A DNA stretch of 39,719 nt from Chloroflexota bacterium (lineage in GTDB: Bacteria; Chloroflexota; Anaerolineae; UBA1429): contig DUUT01000067.1 in assembly GCA_012841405.1 (NCBI GenBank), positions 1-39,719 on the forward strand, written 5' to 3'. Each line of letters begins with the position of its first letter. Position 1 is the stretch's first letter. Of the stretch, positions 6,884-15,792 are shown piece after piece. The position numbers and the translations under genes are program-made. The notes under the pieces were generated by a model, which ran no database searches, was not told the DNA's origin, and saw only the letters and a program-made list of their open reading frames with translations.

Positions 6884-9352
6884 ATGGACGAGCGTAGCTA
6901 TGACCCGAAGACCGTCGAGGCGCGCTGGCAGGAGGCCTGGCAGCGCACGCGACTCTACGAGGTCGATCTCGACCACGCCGAGCGCCCCTTCTATAACCTC
7001 ATGGAGTTCCCCTACCCCTCGGGCGAGGGGCTGCACGTGGGGCATACCTACTCCTTCGGTGGCGCCGACAGCTATGGCCGCTTCCAGCGCATGCGCGGCC
7101 ACGACGTGTTCCAGCCCATGGGGTTCGACGCCTTTGGGATCCACGCCGAGAACTATGCTTTGCGGCTGGGGATCAACCCCGCCGAGTTGGTGCCGCGTAA
7201 CGTGCGTCGCTTCCGCGAGGAGCAGCTCAAGCGCATGGGCGCCGCCTTTAGCTGGGACCACGAAGTGAACACCACCGATCCCCGCTACTACCGCTGGACC
7301 CAGTGGATCTTTTTGCAGCTCTACAAGGGCGGCCTCGCCTACCGCGCGCCATCGGCCGTCAACTGGTGCCCATCATGCCTGACCACACTGGCCGATGAGC
7401 AGGTCATCGGCGGCCGGTGCGAGCGTTGCGATACACCCGTCACGCAGCGCATCTTGACGCAGTGGTTCTTGCGCATCACGCGTTACGCCGAGGAGCTCCT
7501 CGACTTTTCCCACGACAACTACTCCGAGACCACCCAGAGCCTCCAGCGCCACTGGATCGGGCGGCGCGAGGGCGCCGAGATCGATTTCGCCATCGAGGGC
7601 ACCGACGAACGTATCACCGTGTTCTCGACGCGACCCGACACCCTCTTTGGCGCGACGTTCGTCGCGCTGGCGCCGGAGCACCCCGCTGCCCTTCGCCTGG
7701 CCGATGCCACTCACGCCGCGGAGGTCGGCGCGTACGTCGAGGCCGCGACATCGCGGAGCGAGATCGAGCGCCTGGCGATGACCGGCGCCAAGACGGGTGT
7801 CTACACCGGCGCCGAGGCGATCAACCCCGTCAACGGTCGGCGCCTGCCGGTGTGGGTGGCCGACTATGTGCTCCTGGGGTTCGGAACCGGCGCCATCTTT
7901 GGCACGCCCGCCCACGATCAGCGTGACTGGGAGTTCGCAAAAGCCCACGGCCTGCCCATCCTTCCGGTGGTGGCTCCGCCGGAGGGTGTCGTCGATGACG
8001 TCGTGCGCCAGGGCGCCTACGAGGGGGATGGGACCCTCATCAACAGCGGTCCGTACAGCGGTCTGACCGTGGACGGGGCCAAGGCCGCCATCGTGCGCGA
8101 TCTCGAGCGTCACGGCCAGGGGAGGCCGCAGGTGACCTACCGCCTGCGCGACTGGCTCATCTCGCGGCAGCGCTACTGGGGGCCGCCGATCCCCATCGTC
8201 TACTGCGATCGCTGCGGTGAGGTGCCCGTGCCCGAGGACAATCTGCCCGTATTGCTCCCCGAGACGGAGCATTTCCGTCCCCTGGGCACGGGCGAATCGC
8301 CCCTGGCCTCGATCCCCGAGTTCGTGCACACCACCTGCCCACGATGCGGTGGACCAGCCCGTCGTGAGACGGACGTGTCGGACAACTTTTTGGACTCGGC
8401 GTGGTACTACTTGCGCTACACGAGCACCGAGTTCGATGACCGCCCGTGGGATGACGCGCGCCTGCGTCGCTGGCTGCCGGTGAGCATGTACGTCGGCGGG
8501 GTGGAGCACAGCACACTGCACCACCTCTATGCGCGGTTCACCTGGAAGGCGCTGCGCGACCTTGGGCACATCCCCCGCGAGCTGGGGCCCGAGCCGTTCG
8601 CCCGGCTCAGGCTCCACGGGCTGGTCATCCGTGAGGGGAGACGCATGAGCAAGAGCCGCGGCAACGTGGTCAACCCCGACGCCTACATCGCGCGCTATGG
8701 CGCCGACGTGCTGCGCATGAACCTCCTCTTCATGGGGCGATTCGAGGAGGGGGGCGATTTCAGCGACGCCGGCATCACCGGCCTCGTGCGGTTCACGCAG
8801 CGCGTGTGGCGGCTGGCGGCCGAGCCGGAGGGAGACGCGGACGGCACGTCCGCCGAAGAGCTGGCGGCGGCGATGCCCCTGGTGCGGGCCATGCACCAGA
8901 CGGTGCGCAAGGTGAGCGAGGACATGGAGGCCATGGCGTTTAACACCGCCATTGCCGCGCTGATGGGTTATGTCAATGTTCTTCAGGAATGGCAGGGGCG
9001 GGTGTCGCCGGGCGTCTGGGCCGAGGCGGTGCGCACCCTCCTGTTGATGCTGGCGCCCCTGGCACCCCACCTGTCCGAGGAGCTTTGGGCGCAGCGCGGC
9101 CTGCTCTACAGCATCCATCAGCAACCGTGGCCCGCTTGGGACCCGGAGCTGGCCGCCGAGGAGACGGTCACCCTCGTGGTGCAGGTGGACGGGCGCGTGC
9201 GCGCGCGTATCGCGGCGCCCGCCGACATTGACGAGGAGGCGGCCCGCCGCCTGGCGCTCGAGAACCCCAAGGTACAGGGCCACCTCGACGGTCGTCCGAT
9301 CCGCCGCATCATCTATGTGCCTGGGCGGCTGGTGAACGTCGTTACAGGATGA
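6884..9352 (+). CDS. leuS: leucyl-tRNA synthetase
   Basis: Class I aminoacyl-tRNA synthetase of 822 residues, which charges tRNA-Leu with leucine in the cytoplasm. The HIGH signature is HVGH at residues 51-54 (PYPSGEGLHVGH) and the KMSKS loop is MSKS at 588-591 (RRMSKSRGNVVN). The inserted CP1 editing domain is present (VFSTRPDTLFGATFVALAPEHP region, then GTGAIFGTPAHDQRD). Zinc-type CPSC and CERC pairs lie near 165-185 and CDRCGE/CPRCGG pairs near 445 and 485. The C-terminal anticodon-binding and end domains complete a typical bacterial enzyme. The ATG follows TAGGAGG by eight bases. Expression is probably controlled by the leucine attenuator immediately upstream. Confidence 0.97.
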   Translation: MDERSYDPKTVEARWQEAWQRTRLYEVDLDHAERPFYNLMEFPYPSGEGLHVGHTYSFGGADSYGRFQRMRGHDVFQPMGFDAFGIHAENYALRLGINPAELVPRNVRRFREEQLKRMGAAFSWDHEVNTTDPRYYRWTQWIFLQLYKGGLAYRAPSAVNWCPSCLTTLADEQVIGGRCERCDTPVTQRILTQWFLRITRYAEELLDFSHDNYSETTQSLQRHWIGRREGAEIDFAIEGTDERITVFSTRPDTLFGATFVALAPEHPAALRLADATHAAEVGAYVEAATSRSEIERLAMTGAKTGVYTGAEAINPVNGRRLPVWVADYVLLGFGTGAIFGTPAHDQRDWEFAKAHGLPILPVVAPPEGVVDDVVRQGAYEGDGTLINSGPYSGLTVDGAKAAIVRDLERHGQGRPQVTYRLRDWLISRQRYWGPPIPIVYCDRCGEVPVPEDNLPVLLPETEHFRPLGTGESPLASIPEFVHTTCPRCGGPARRETDVSDNFLDSAWYYLRYTSTEFDDRPWDDARLRRWLPVSMYVGGVEHSTLHHLYARFTWKALRDLGHIPRELGPEPFARLRLHGLVIREGRRMSKSRGNVVNPDAYIARYGADVLRMNLLFMGRFEEGGDFSDAGITGLVRFTQRVWRLAAEPEGDADGTSAEELAAAMPLVRAMHQTVRKVSEDMEAMAFNTAIAALMGYVNVLQEWQGRVSPGVWAEAVRTLLLMLAPLAPHLSEELWAQRGLLYSIHQQPWPAWDPELAAEETVTLVVQVDGRVRARIAAPADIDEEAARRLALENPKVQGHLDGRPIRRIIYVPGRLVNVVTG

Positions 9353-9460
9353 CCGTGGGGCGCGGGCTCCGGCTGAGGGGCTGTGAGCAACCGATTGCCC
9401 GCAGCTGGCGGATCAGGAAGCGGTGGATCGGCGCTGCGCCGCGAAACCTGCGTCACTCTT

Positions 9461-9486
9461 CCCTCTCCCCGCCTGCGGGGAGAGGG
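9461..9486. repeat. REP-like palindrome in leuS-ATPase spacer
   Basis: A 12-bp perfect stem CCCTCTCCCCGC with its complement, separated by CT, followed by another G-rich run. It lies in the 208-base spacer 9353-9560. It resembles widely dispersed palindromic units, but only one copy is in this window. It could also end the leuS transcript, although no T-run follows. Confidence 0.45.
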
Positions 9487-9560
9487 GGAGGGGTGAGGGG
9501 CCGGCGCCACCGCGCAGCGGCCGCTGCACCCACCGATGTGAGGCCACGTGAGGTATCGCC

Positions 9561-12173
9561 ATGGACCGGAACGAGCACGAGCTACCGGATGCCTGGTGGG
9601 CAGAACCGGCCGACGCCATCGCCGAACGACTCGGCGTCGATCCAGCGCAGGGCCTGTCGGCGGGCGACGTCGGAGCGATGCGAGCGCGTTACGGCGCCAA
9701 CAGCATGGTGCACGAGGGCCCAGCGAGCACCTGGGAGCTGCTGCGCGAGAGCATCACCTCACCCATGATGCTCCTCTTGCTGGCCATCGCCGCCATCTCA
9801 CTCCTGTTGCGGCAGGTACGCGAAGCAGTGGTGATGGCGTTCGTGGTGCTCACCTATGTGGGCGTCGAGCTCATCAACAAGGCGCGTACCGATCGCACCA
9901 TGGCGCGCCTCCGCGCGCTGCAGGCGCCCGAGGCGACGGTGCTTCGTGAGGGTCGTCTCATGGAGGTTCCGGCGGCGGACGTGGTCGTCGGCGATATTCT
10001 CCCGTTGCAGCCCGGGAGCCGCGTGCCGGCCGATGCACGCCTCTTGTCGACCGCCGGCCTCCTGGTGGATGAGGCCCCCCTCACCGGCGAGTCATCGCCG
10101 CAAGCCAAAGATGCCGGAGCGCCCGTCATTGCCCGCGCGCCCCTGGCGGAGCGCCCGACGGCCGTCTATGCCGGCACGACGGTGCTCGACGGCCAGGGCC
10201 GGGCGCTGGTGGTGGCCGTGGGCGCCAGCACTGAGCTCGGTCGCGTGGCGGAGCTCTCGGCGCGTGCCGACCCGGGCACGACGCCCCTCCAGGAAGAGAT
10301 GAACAAGCTGGCCCGCGTCCTGGCCTTCGTGGCCATCGGCGTGAGCCTCGTCATCCCCCTCGTCGGACTGTTGCGCGGCTTTGACCTGCAGCAGATGCTC
10401 CTCACCTGGCTGGCTCTCACCTTTCTCATGGTGCCCGGCCAGCCCCCCATCATCATCGCCATGGCCCTCGCCCTGGCCTCGTTCGAGTTGGCGCGCAAGA
10501 ACGTCATCGTCCGGCGGCTGCGCGGCGCCGAGACGCTGGGCTCTGTCGACACCCTCCTCAGCGACAAGACGGGCACCATCACGCAGAACACCATGCGGCT
10601 CACGGCTATCGTCCTAGGCGATGGCACCGTGCTCGAGCGCGACGGTATCGACGCCCAGGAGCGAAGGGCCTGGGAGCGCTTTTTGCGGCGCGCACTGCCC
10701 GCCATCCCCGCGACGTCGAAGGACCCCACCGACCGAGCCATCTGGGCGGCCGCGGAGGAGCTCGGCATCGATCCGCCCCACGTGGGCGAGCTGGTGAACG
10801 AGATCGGGTTCGCCCGCGGCGGCACGCGTCGCACCCTGGTGTACGACGTGGATGGCGCTATAGCCCACTATGTGGCGGGGAGCCCCGGCGCGCTCATCGA
10901 CGATGCCGCCCGGTGGGAAGGCGACGGCTCTGCCGTGGCACTGGCCGCCCCACAGCGCGAGACGTTGTCGGCGACGGTGGACGCACTCGCCTCGCAAGGA
11001 CGCAGGGTGACGGCCTATGCCTACCGCGACGCGGCGGCTGGCGCCGCGGACGACGCCCTGGTTCTCGTGGGCTTGGCCACGCTAGAGGATCCCGTGCGCC
11101 CCGAGGTGCGCGACGCCATCGACGCGCTGCGGGGGGCGGGCGTGCGCACCATCATGGTGACCGGTGACAACGCCGTCACGGCGCGGTACGTGGCGGAGCA
11201 GGTGGGGCTCGACACCACAGAGACGCTGAGCGGCCCCGAGATCGATGGCCCATCGCTGGGGGAAGCCCTGGCGCGCACCCAGGTGTTCGCCCGGGCCACG
11301 CCCGAGCAAAAGCTCCGCCTGGTGGAGGCGGCCCGCGACGCCGGGCGCACCGTGGCGGTGACGGGAGATGGCGTGAACGACGCCCCAGCGCTGCGTAGCG
11401 CCCACATCGGCATCGCCATGGGAGAGACGGGCACCGATGTGGCCCGCGAGACGGCGGGGCTCATCCTCACCGATGACAACCTGGCGCACCTCCCCGACGC
11501 CGTGGCCATCGGTCGCAAGGCGTACGACAACTTTTCCAAGGGGATCACCTACTACCTCTCGGCCAAGGCGATCCTGCTGAGCATCTTTATCGTGCCCCTC
11601 GCCATCGGAGTGCCCTTCCCCCTGGCGCCCATCCAGATCATTGCTACCGAGCTCTTGATGGACCTGGCCTCCTCAACGATCTTTGTCACCGAGGAGGCCG
11701 AACCCGATGTCTTGCAGCGTCCGCCGCGCCGCCGCCGGCGCTACCTGTCTCGCGCCGTGGGACTGCGCATCCTGCGGAACACCGTCGGCCTGGCCCTTGC
11801 GATTCTGGCGGTATACTTGGGCTCGCTGTGGATGGGGGTGGAGGTCGCCACCGCCCGCACAGCAGCCTGGGCCACCTGGCTGCTGGGCCACATCGTGCTG
11901 GCGCTCAACCTCAAGCAGGAGCACGTGCCGCTGTTGGAGCAGGGCATCCTCAGCAACCGCTTTGGCGCCGCCTGGCTGCTTGGCATGATCGCGCTGGTCC
12001 TGGCCATGACGCACATTCCGGGCGTGATGGCGGTGCTCAGCACGACACCGCTCCGCAGCGCGCAGTGGGCAATGGTCATCGCAGGCGCCGTGTTCGCCAG
12101 CGGATGGATCGAGCTTTGCAAGTGGGCACGCCGTCAGCGCGAGCACACGGCCAAGCCCGCCCGTGGCGTGTAG
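9561..12173 (+). CDS. P-type cation-transporting ATPase with atypical M4 motif
   Basis: Integral membrane P-type ATPase, 870 residues, which pumps a cation using an aspartyl-phosphate intermediate. It has an N-terminal cation-ATPase segment (about 15-80), the actuator TGES at 175-178, the phosphorylation site DKTGT with Asp335, a nucleotide-binding domain, the hinge TGDGVND at 601-607, and a C-terminal membrane domain. Overall it follows the P2/P3 plan. However, the M4 ion-site motif, normally PEGLP in Ca2+-type or PVALP in H+-type pumps, reads PGQPP at 292-296, and M6 reads TELLMDLASS rather than N-x-x-TD. The transported ion therefore cannot be assigned. The ATG has GTGAGG about 9 bases upstream. 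No obvious partner gene adjoins it. Confidence 0.85.
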   Translation: MDRNEHELPDAWWAEPADAIAERLGVDPAQGLSAGDVGAMRARYGANSMVHEGPASTWELLRESITSPMMLLLLAIAAISLLLRQVREAVVMAFVVLTYVGVELINKARTDRTMARLRALQAPEATVLREGRLMEVPAADVVVGDILPLQPGSRVPADARLLSTAGLLVDEAPLTGESSPQAKDAGAPVIARAPLAERPTAVYAGTTVLDGQGRALVVAVGASTELGRVAELSARADPGTTPLQEEMNKLARVLAFVAIGVSLVIPLVGLLRGFDLQQMLLTWLALTFLMVPGQPPIIIAMALALASFELARKNVIVRRLRGAETLGSVDTLLSDKTGTITQNTMRLTAIVLGDGTVLERDGIDAQERRAWERFLRRALPAIPATSKDPTDRAIWAAAEELGIDPPHVGELVNEIGFARGGTRRTLVYDVDGAIAHYVAGSPGALIDDAARWEGDGSAVALAAPQRETLSATVDALASQGRRVTAYAYRDAAAGAADDALVLVGLATLEDPVRPEVRDAIDALRGAGVRTIMVTGDNAVTARYVAEQVGLDTTETLSGPEIDGPSLGEALARTQVFARATPEQKLRLVEAARDAGRTVAVTGDGVNDAPALRSAHIGIAMGETGTDVARETAGLILTDDNLAHLPDAVAIGRKAYDNFSKGITYYLSAKAILLSIFIVPLAIGVPFPLAPIQIIATELLMDLASSTIFVTEEAEPDVLQRPPRRRRRYLSRAVGLRILRNTVGLALAILAVYLGSLWMGVEVATARTAAWATWLLGHIVLALNLKQEHVPLLEQGILSNRFGAAWLLGMIALVLAMTHIPGVMAVLSTTPLRSAQWAMVIAGAVFASGWIELCKWARRQREHTAKPARGV

Positions 12174-12299
12174 CCCACACCCCATCGAAACCCCATCGAT
12201 CCTCTCTCTTATGTGTTGGCGTTGTGGATTGTTGAGGCAATCTGTATCGTCCCTCATGTCACGTGCATCTGCTTGCCAATCTGTCAATGCTGAGGATAA

Positions 12300-12321
12300 T
12301 TCGTTACCAGAAGGTAACGAA
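12300..12321. promoter_or_regulatory. perfect inverted repeat upstream of the sensor kinase, operator candidate
   Basis: TTCGTTACC, four bases, GGTAACGAA: nine matched pairs in an otherwise AT-rich spacer (12174-12428). A possible -10 box TACAAT lies at 12351-12356, so the palindrome would sit just upstream of the -35 region. No T-run follows, so an operator is favoured over a terminator. Confidence 0.5.
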
Positions 12322-12428
12322 AATTGCTGGCATTATGACACCACCTGGAGTACAATGGGTTGCATCGTGACGCCATGCCGAGACAGGATTCGCCATGCTG
12401 CCATGACGTGAGGAAAGGCTCCATTCGC

Positions 12429-13799
12429 GTGTCAGCGCTGACGACCCCACAAGTCCCCTGTGGGCCGCACATCCTCGTGGTCGAGGACGACGCGATCACC
12501 GCCCGGTACGTGCACCGGTGCCTGTGTAACGTCGGCCTGGCGCCGCCCCAGACGGCCGCGTCAGCAGAGGAGGCGCTGCGGCTGGCGACAGCTGCACGCC
12601 CCGACCTCGTGGTGATGGATATCACGCTGCGCGGCGCGATGGACGGTATCGAGGCGGTGAGCCGCCTCCGCGCGCATGCGGGCACACGCGTGGTGGTCAT
12701 CTCTGCACAAGGCGACGAGGCCACCCGGCAGCGCGCCATGGCCGCAGGCGCCTGTGGGTTTCTGGCCAAACCGTTCCTCAAGCAAGAGCTGTACGCCACC
12801 ATCGAGCGCGTGCTCGGCGTGTCGTTATCCCACATCGACGGGGGCGTGCCCTCGTCGGTGGCGGCGGCCCCCCCCAAGCCGGTAGCGACGCCGAGCCCCA
12901 ATCCGTCGCTGCATGCCTCCCAGCCGGTACCCACGCCAGCCAGCTCGCCGACGCGCTCGGTGTACCCCACCACTGTGCCGACTCTTGAGCGCCACGAACA
13001 GGTGCCTGCCCAGCTACGCGCTGGCGCCGAACGGGGGCGCAACGGGCCGCTCCTCGAGCGAGCACCTGAAGGCCAGGTGGTGACGAGCAGCGCCGGCATC
13101 ATCCTGGAGGCGAACCATGAGGCCAGCGAGCTCTTGGGCATGGAGGCCGCGCAACTCGTCGGCACGCCTCTTTCGCTCTTTGTGACCCACGGGAGCTATG
13201 AGGACTATTACCGGCTGCTCGAAAAGCTCGAGCGCAGCCGACAGCGGCATCAGTGGAACACGCTCCTTCGTCCCCGTGGCCGGCCGGCGTTCCACGCCTC
13301 CGTGGCCGTTCTGGCAGCGTTGGGTGCCGACGGTACCCGCGTACTCGCGTGGACACTGCGCGACCGCAACGCCCCCCTAGCCGAGAGCGCGTTCCCAAGG
13401 CGCGCCAGGGCTCCTAGCGCCGGGCTGGCTCGCCTGAACGCTGCGCTTCAGAAAGAGATCACAGCGTGGCGTCGGGCGAGCGCGTCATCGTGGGAGGGGA
13501 CGCACTTACCTCAAACCATCGCTGACGCCGCCCCCAGCATGCTCTACGCCTATAGCCTCTCGGATCAGACCATCACCTACCTGAACGCCCACGCGCAGGC
13601 ATTCCTTGGATATTACGGTGAGATGACACGCTCCGCTCGCCTGGCGAACCTGCTCGAGGTGGCTCACCCGGACGACCACGAGCGCGTCAGGCATCATGGC
13701 GCACGGCTCCGGCAGGCCGCCGACGGGGAGGTCATCGAGTCGACCCTACGGGTGCGCCACGTCGACGGCAACTGGCGATGGATCGCATCCGTGACGTGA
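12429..13799 (+). CDS. hybrid sensor protein, REC-PAS-PAS part (5' part of a frameshifted kinase)
   Basis: About 456 residues. A CheY-like receiver comes first (HILVVEDDA acidic pocket; phosphoacceptor Asp64 in LVVMDITL; Lys in LAKPF), then a Pro-rich linker, a PAS domain (about 210-315, NHEASELLGM) and a second PAS domain (about 360-455) with the HPDDHERV and GNWRWIASV signatures. The frame stops at 13797-13799 in the middle of the second PAS fold, before its last strand. The missing strand and the kinase core continue in the -1 frame from 13778. I chose the GTG at 12429, which has GAGGAAAGG 10 bases upstream; the frame is open to a TTG at 12360 and an ATG at 12375, neither with a binding site. 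Alone, this part has no kinase domain. Confidence 0.75.
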   Translation: MSALTTPQVPCGPHILVVEDDAITARYVHRCLCNVGLAPPQTAASAEEALRLATAARPDLVVMDITLRGAMDGIEAVSRLRAHAGTRVVVISAQGDEATRQRAMAAGACGFLAKPFLKQELYATIERVLGVSLSHIDGGVPSSVAAAPPKPVATPSPNPSLHASQPVPTPASSPTRSVYPTTVPTLERHEQVPAQLRAGAERGRNGPLLERAPEGQVVTSSAGIILEANHEASELLGMEAAQLVGTPLSLFVTHGSYEDYYRLLEKLERSRQRHQWNTLLRPRGRPAFHASVAVLAALGADGTRVLAWTLRDRNAPLAESAFPRRARAPSAGLARLNAALQKEITAWRRASASSWEGTHLPQTIADAAPSMLYAYSLSDQTITYLNAHAQAFLGYYGEMTRSARLANLLEVAHPDDHERVRHHGARLRQAADGEVIESTLRVRHVDGNWRWIASVT

Positions 13800-14593
13800 T
13801 CTCGGCGCGCGATGCCAGCGGCGCTCCGGTGCAGTGCGTCGGTGCGGCGGAGGATGTCACCGCGCAACACGCCGCCCAGGTCGCGCTGATCCGCGCGGAG
13901 CGACTGGCCGACGCGGGGCGCTTGGCAGCGTCCTTCGCCCACGAGATCAACAATCCCCTGCAGGGGGTGCTGGGCTGCCTCAGCCTGATGGAGGAGGCAC
14001 TGGCCCAGGGGCACGACGCCAGCCGGTTCTTGGACGTCGCCCAGCAAGAGGTGCGCCGCGCCGTCCGCGTGGTCGGCCAACTGCGCGACCTCGGCCGCCA
14101 GGCGCGGACCACCGGTGAGCGCGTGGACATCGATCTGAGGGACACCATCACGCGCGTACTGGCGGTGACAGAAAAGCGCAGCGCCGAGCAGCAGGTGCAC
14201 GTGACCTGGGCTCCTCCTGAGTCCATGCCCCTCATCGAGGCCGACGGCGATGCCATCCAGCAGGTGTTCCTCAATCTGGTGTTGAATGCTCTGGACGCCA
14301 TGCCCGATGGCGGCACCTTGACGATACAGGCCACGCCTACCACAGCCCCCGAGGGCATGTGTATCGCCATCACCGATAGCGGCCCCGGCATCGACGCCGA
14401 TCTCCTGCCGCGACTCTTTGAGTCGTTCGCCACCACCAAGCCGGATGGTCTGGGCCTCGGGCTGTATATCAGCCGCAACATCATCGAACACCATGGGGGC
14501 CATATCACCGTGGAGACGCACACCGGTAGCGGCACCACCTTCTCCGTATGGCTCCCCTCACATCCCGCCGATCAGCGCAGCGCGGAGCAGTAA
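13778..14593 (+). CDS. sensor histidine kinase core (3' part of a frameshifted kinase)
   Basis: Up to 271 residues. The first 30 complete the PAS fold begun in the preceding frame (ARDASGAPVQCVGAAEDVTAQ). The dimerisation/phosphoacceptor domain follows, with His55 in FAHEINNPLQG, then a HATPase_c domain: N box VLNALDAMPDGG, G1 DSGPGID, F box, G2 GLGLGLYISRNIIEHHGG. The residues needed for kinase activity are present. The ATG at 13778 has no ribosome binding site and overlaps the preceding frame by 22 bases, so independent initiation is doubtful. Restoring one base near 13790-13800 would fuse both parts into a REC-PAS-PAS-HisKA-HATPase protein of about 725 residues. Confidence 0.75.
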   Translation: MDRIRDVISARDASGAPVQCVGAAEDVTAQHAAQVALIRAERLADAGRLAASFAHEINNPLQGVLGCLSLMEEALAQGHDASRFLDVAQQEVRRAVRVVGQLRDLGRQARTTGERVDIDLRDTITRVLAVTEKRSAEQQVHVTWAPPESMPLIEADGDAIQQVFLNLVLNALDAMPDGGTLTIQATPTTAPEGMCIAITDSGPGIDADLLPRLFESFATTKPDGLGLGLYISRNIIEHHGGHITVETHTGSGTTFSVWLPSHPADQRSAEQ

Positions 14594-14668
14594 GCGCGCC
14601 TCGCCAGCGGCTTCCCCGTACTCTACCTCGCCGTGTGATATGCAGGATGAACGAGCGCTTGCATAATG

Positions 14669-14697
14669 TTGACATTCATTATCTGATTTGCTAAGAT
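14669..14697 (+). promoter_or_regulatory. strong sigma70-type promoter
   Basis: A perfect TTGACA (14669-14674), 17 bases, TAAGAT (14692-14697) in an AT-rich patch. The next gene starts at 14907, so a leader of about 200 bases follows. It holds small hairpins such as AGCCC/GGGCT near 14870 but no recognisable riboswitch or gene. Confidence 0.75.
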
Positions 14698-14906
14698 ATT
14701 TATGTACTGTTACGCCAACGGCCTGGCACCCGCCTTGGGCCACGCGAACCCCATCCCCGCTCGGGGCGTTGCACGACGAAGAACACGCCCCATTCCGTAC
14801 CAGTTCTGATCCATCCGTGGCCCAGGTGTGCGGCCGTATTGCGGTACGCTGTTGATACATGTAGTACAGCCCGCTACAGGGCTGCAGAGGATCGGAGGAA
14901 GGTCGT

Positions 14907-15680
14907 ATGAAGGGTAACGGGAGAACGGCGATCCGCGAGAAAGAGCGTGCGGTCCCGGTTTACCGAGATGAGGCCGTCGTCGAGGAGGTAGAACGGGTCG
15001 AGGCAATGGAAGCTGCCCGCCCGGCGGTAGAGACACATATCAGCCTGCAACCCATCGCCGCCCCGATGATCCTCGGACTCTATGCGTTGGCTTCGGGGGT
15101 GTTCCTCCTGGGCTCTACCACCCTGGGCTGGTTCACCGGAAGTAACGATCCCGGAGGGTTGTTTCCGTTCATCGGTGTGTTCGCCGGCCTAGCGCAGCTC
15201 CTCGCCGCCATGTGGTCGTACCGGGCCCGTGACGGCCTAGGCACGGTTCTCCACGGGTTCTGGGGTTCGCTATGGTTAGCCTACGGCATCGGCGGTCTCC
15301 TCGTGGCCTTGGGAGCACTCCCCTCTCCAGTGGCGGATCTCGGCGAGTTCGGTCTCTGGTTGCTGATTGGTTCGGCCATCACCCTGGTGGCCACCGTCGC
15401 AGCCGCTGCGCGCAGCATCATGCTCACGCTCACAATGGCCGTACTCACGATCAGCTCCATCTTGGCGACGATCGGCTACCTCACGGATGGCGACGCTTTT
15501 GTGAATGCCGGAGCCATCGGGTTCATCGCCACCGCGGTGCTGAGTTGGTATGTCGCCAGTTCGTTGCTGCTCGATAGCGCCTTTGGCCGCCACATCTTGC
15601 CCGTCGGTCGCTTCCGCAGCAGCCGAGGATATGACGTTGTGCGTGGCTATGGTGAGCCGGGCGTTACCCCGTACGAGTAG
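14907..15680 (+). CDS. acetate uptake transporter family (GPR1/FUN34/YaaH) membrane protein
   Basis: Protein of 257 residues with an acidic, charged N-terminal tail of about 45 residues and six predicted membrane helices. Helix 1 carries APMILGLYALA, a variant of the NPAPLGL signature of the AceTr (SatP/GPR1/FUN34/YaaH) family. The following segment (GVFAGLAQLLAAMWSYRARDGLGT, then GFWGSLWLAYG) matches the family's characteristic second and third helices. Family members move acetate or succinate with protons across the inner membrane; that function is inferred from the fold. The start ATG follows GGAGGAAGG by 5 bases. It has its own strong promoter (14669-14697) and a strong terminator after it, so it is probably transcribed alone. 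Confidence 0.75.
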   Translation: MKGNGRTAIREKERAVPVYRDEAVVEEVERVEAMEAARPAVETHISLQPIAAPMILGLYALASGVFLLGSTTLGWFTGSNDPGGLFPFIGVFAGLAQLLAAMWSYRARDGLGTVLHGFWGSLWLAYGIGGLLVALGALPSPVADLGEFGLWLLIGSAITLVATVAAAARSIMLTLTMAVLTISSILATIGYLTDGDAFVNAGAIGFIATAVLSWYVASSLLLDSAFGRHILPVGRFRSSRGYDVVRGYGEPGVTPYE

Positions 15681-15726
15681 CGCTTGGGCGCGTAGCGAGA
15701 GGGTGGGCCCACCAGCCACCAACGAG

Positions 15727-15760
15727 CGACGCCCCCCGTGCACATGCACGGGGGGCGTCG
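15727..15760. terminator. intrinsic terminator between convergent genes
   Basis: A perfect 16-bp GC-rich stem (15727-15742 with 15745-15760) followed by TTAT. It separates the transporter gene from the convergent VOC gene and could serve both. Confidence 0.75.
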
Positions 15761-15792
15761 TTATCGTGTGTGGAGTCGGGCAATCGCCGCCG

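Noticed and set aside
6683-6884. T-box riboswitch in the leuS leader
   Set aside because: Leader length and the terminator would fit, but the conserved T-box antiterminator sequence (AGGGTGGnACCGCG) and the stem I landmarks are not seen; AGGGTAGCGGC is only a partial likeness. The leader peptide explains the region better.
7373-9283. 636-codon frame antisense to leuS
   Set aside because: Complete mirror of a well-conserved synthetase; composition is that of a GC-rich antisense frame with no recognisable domain.
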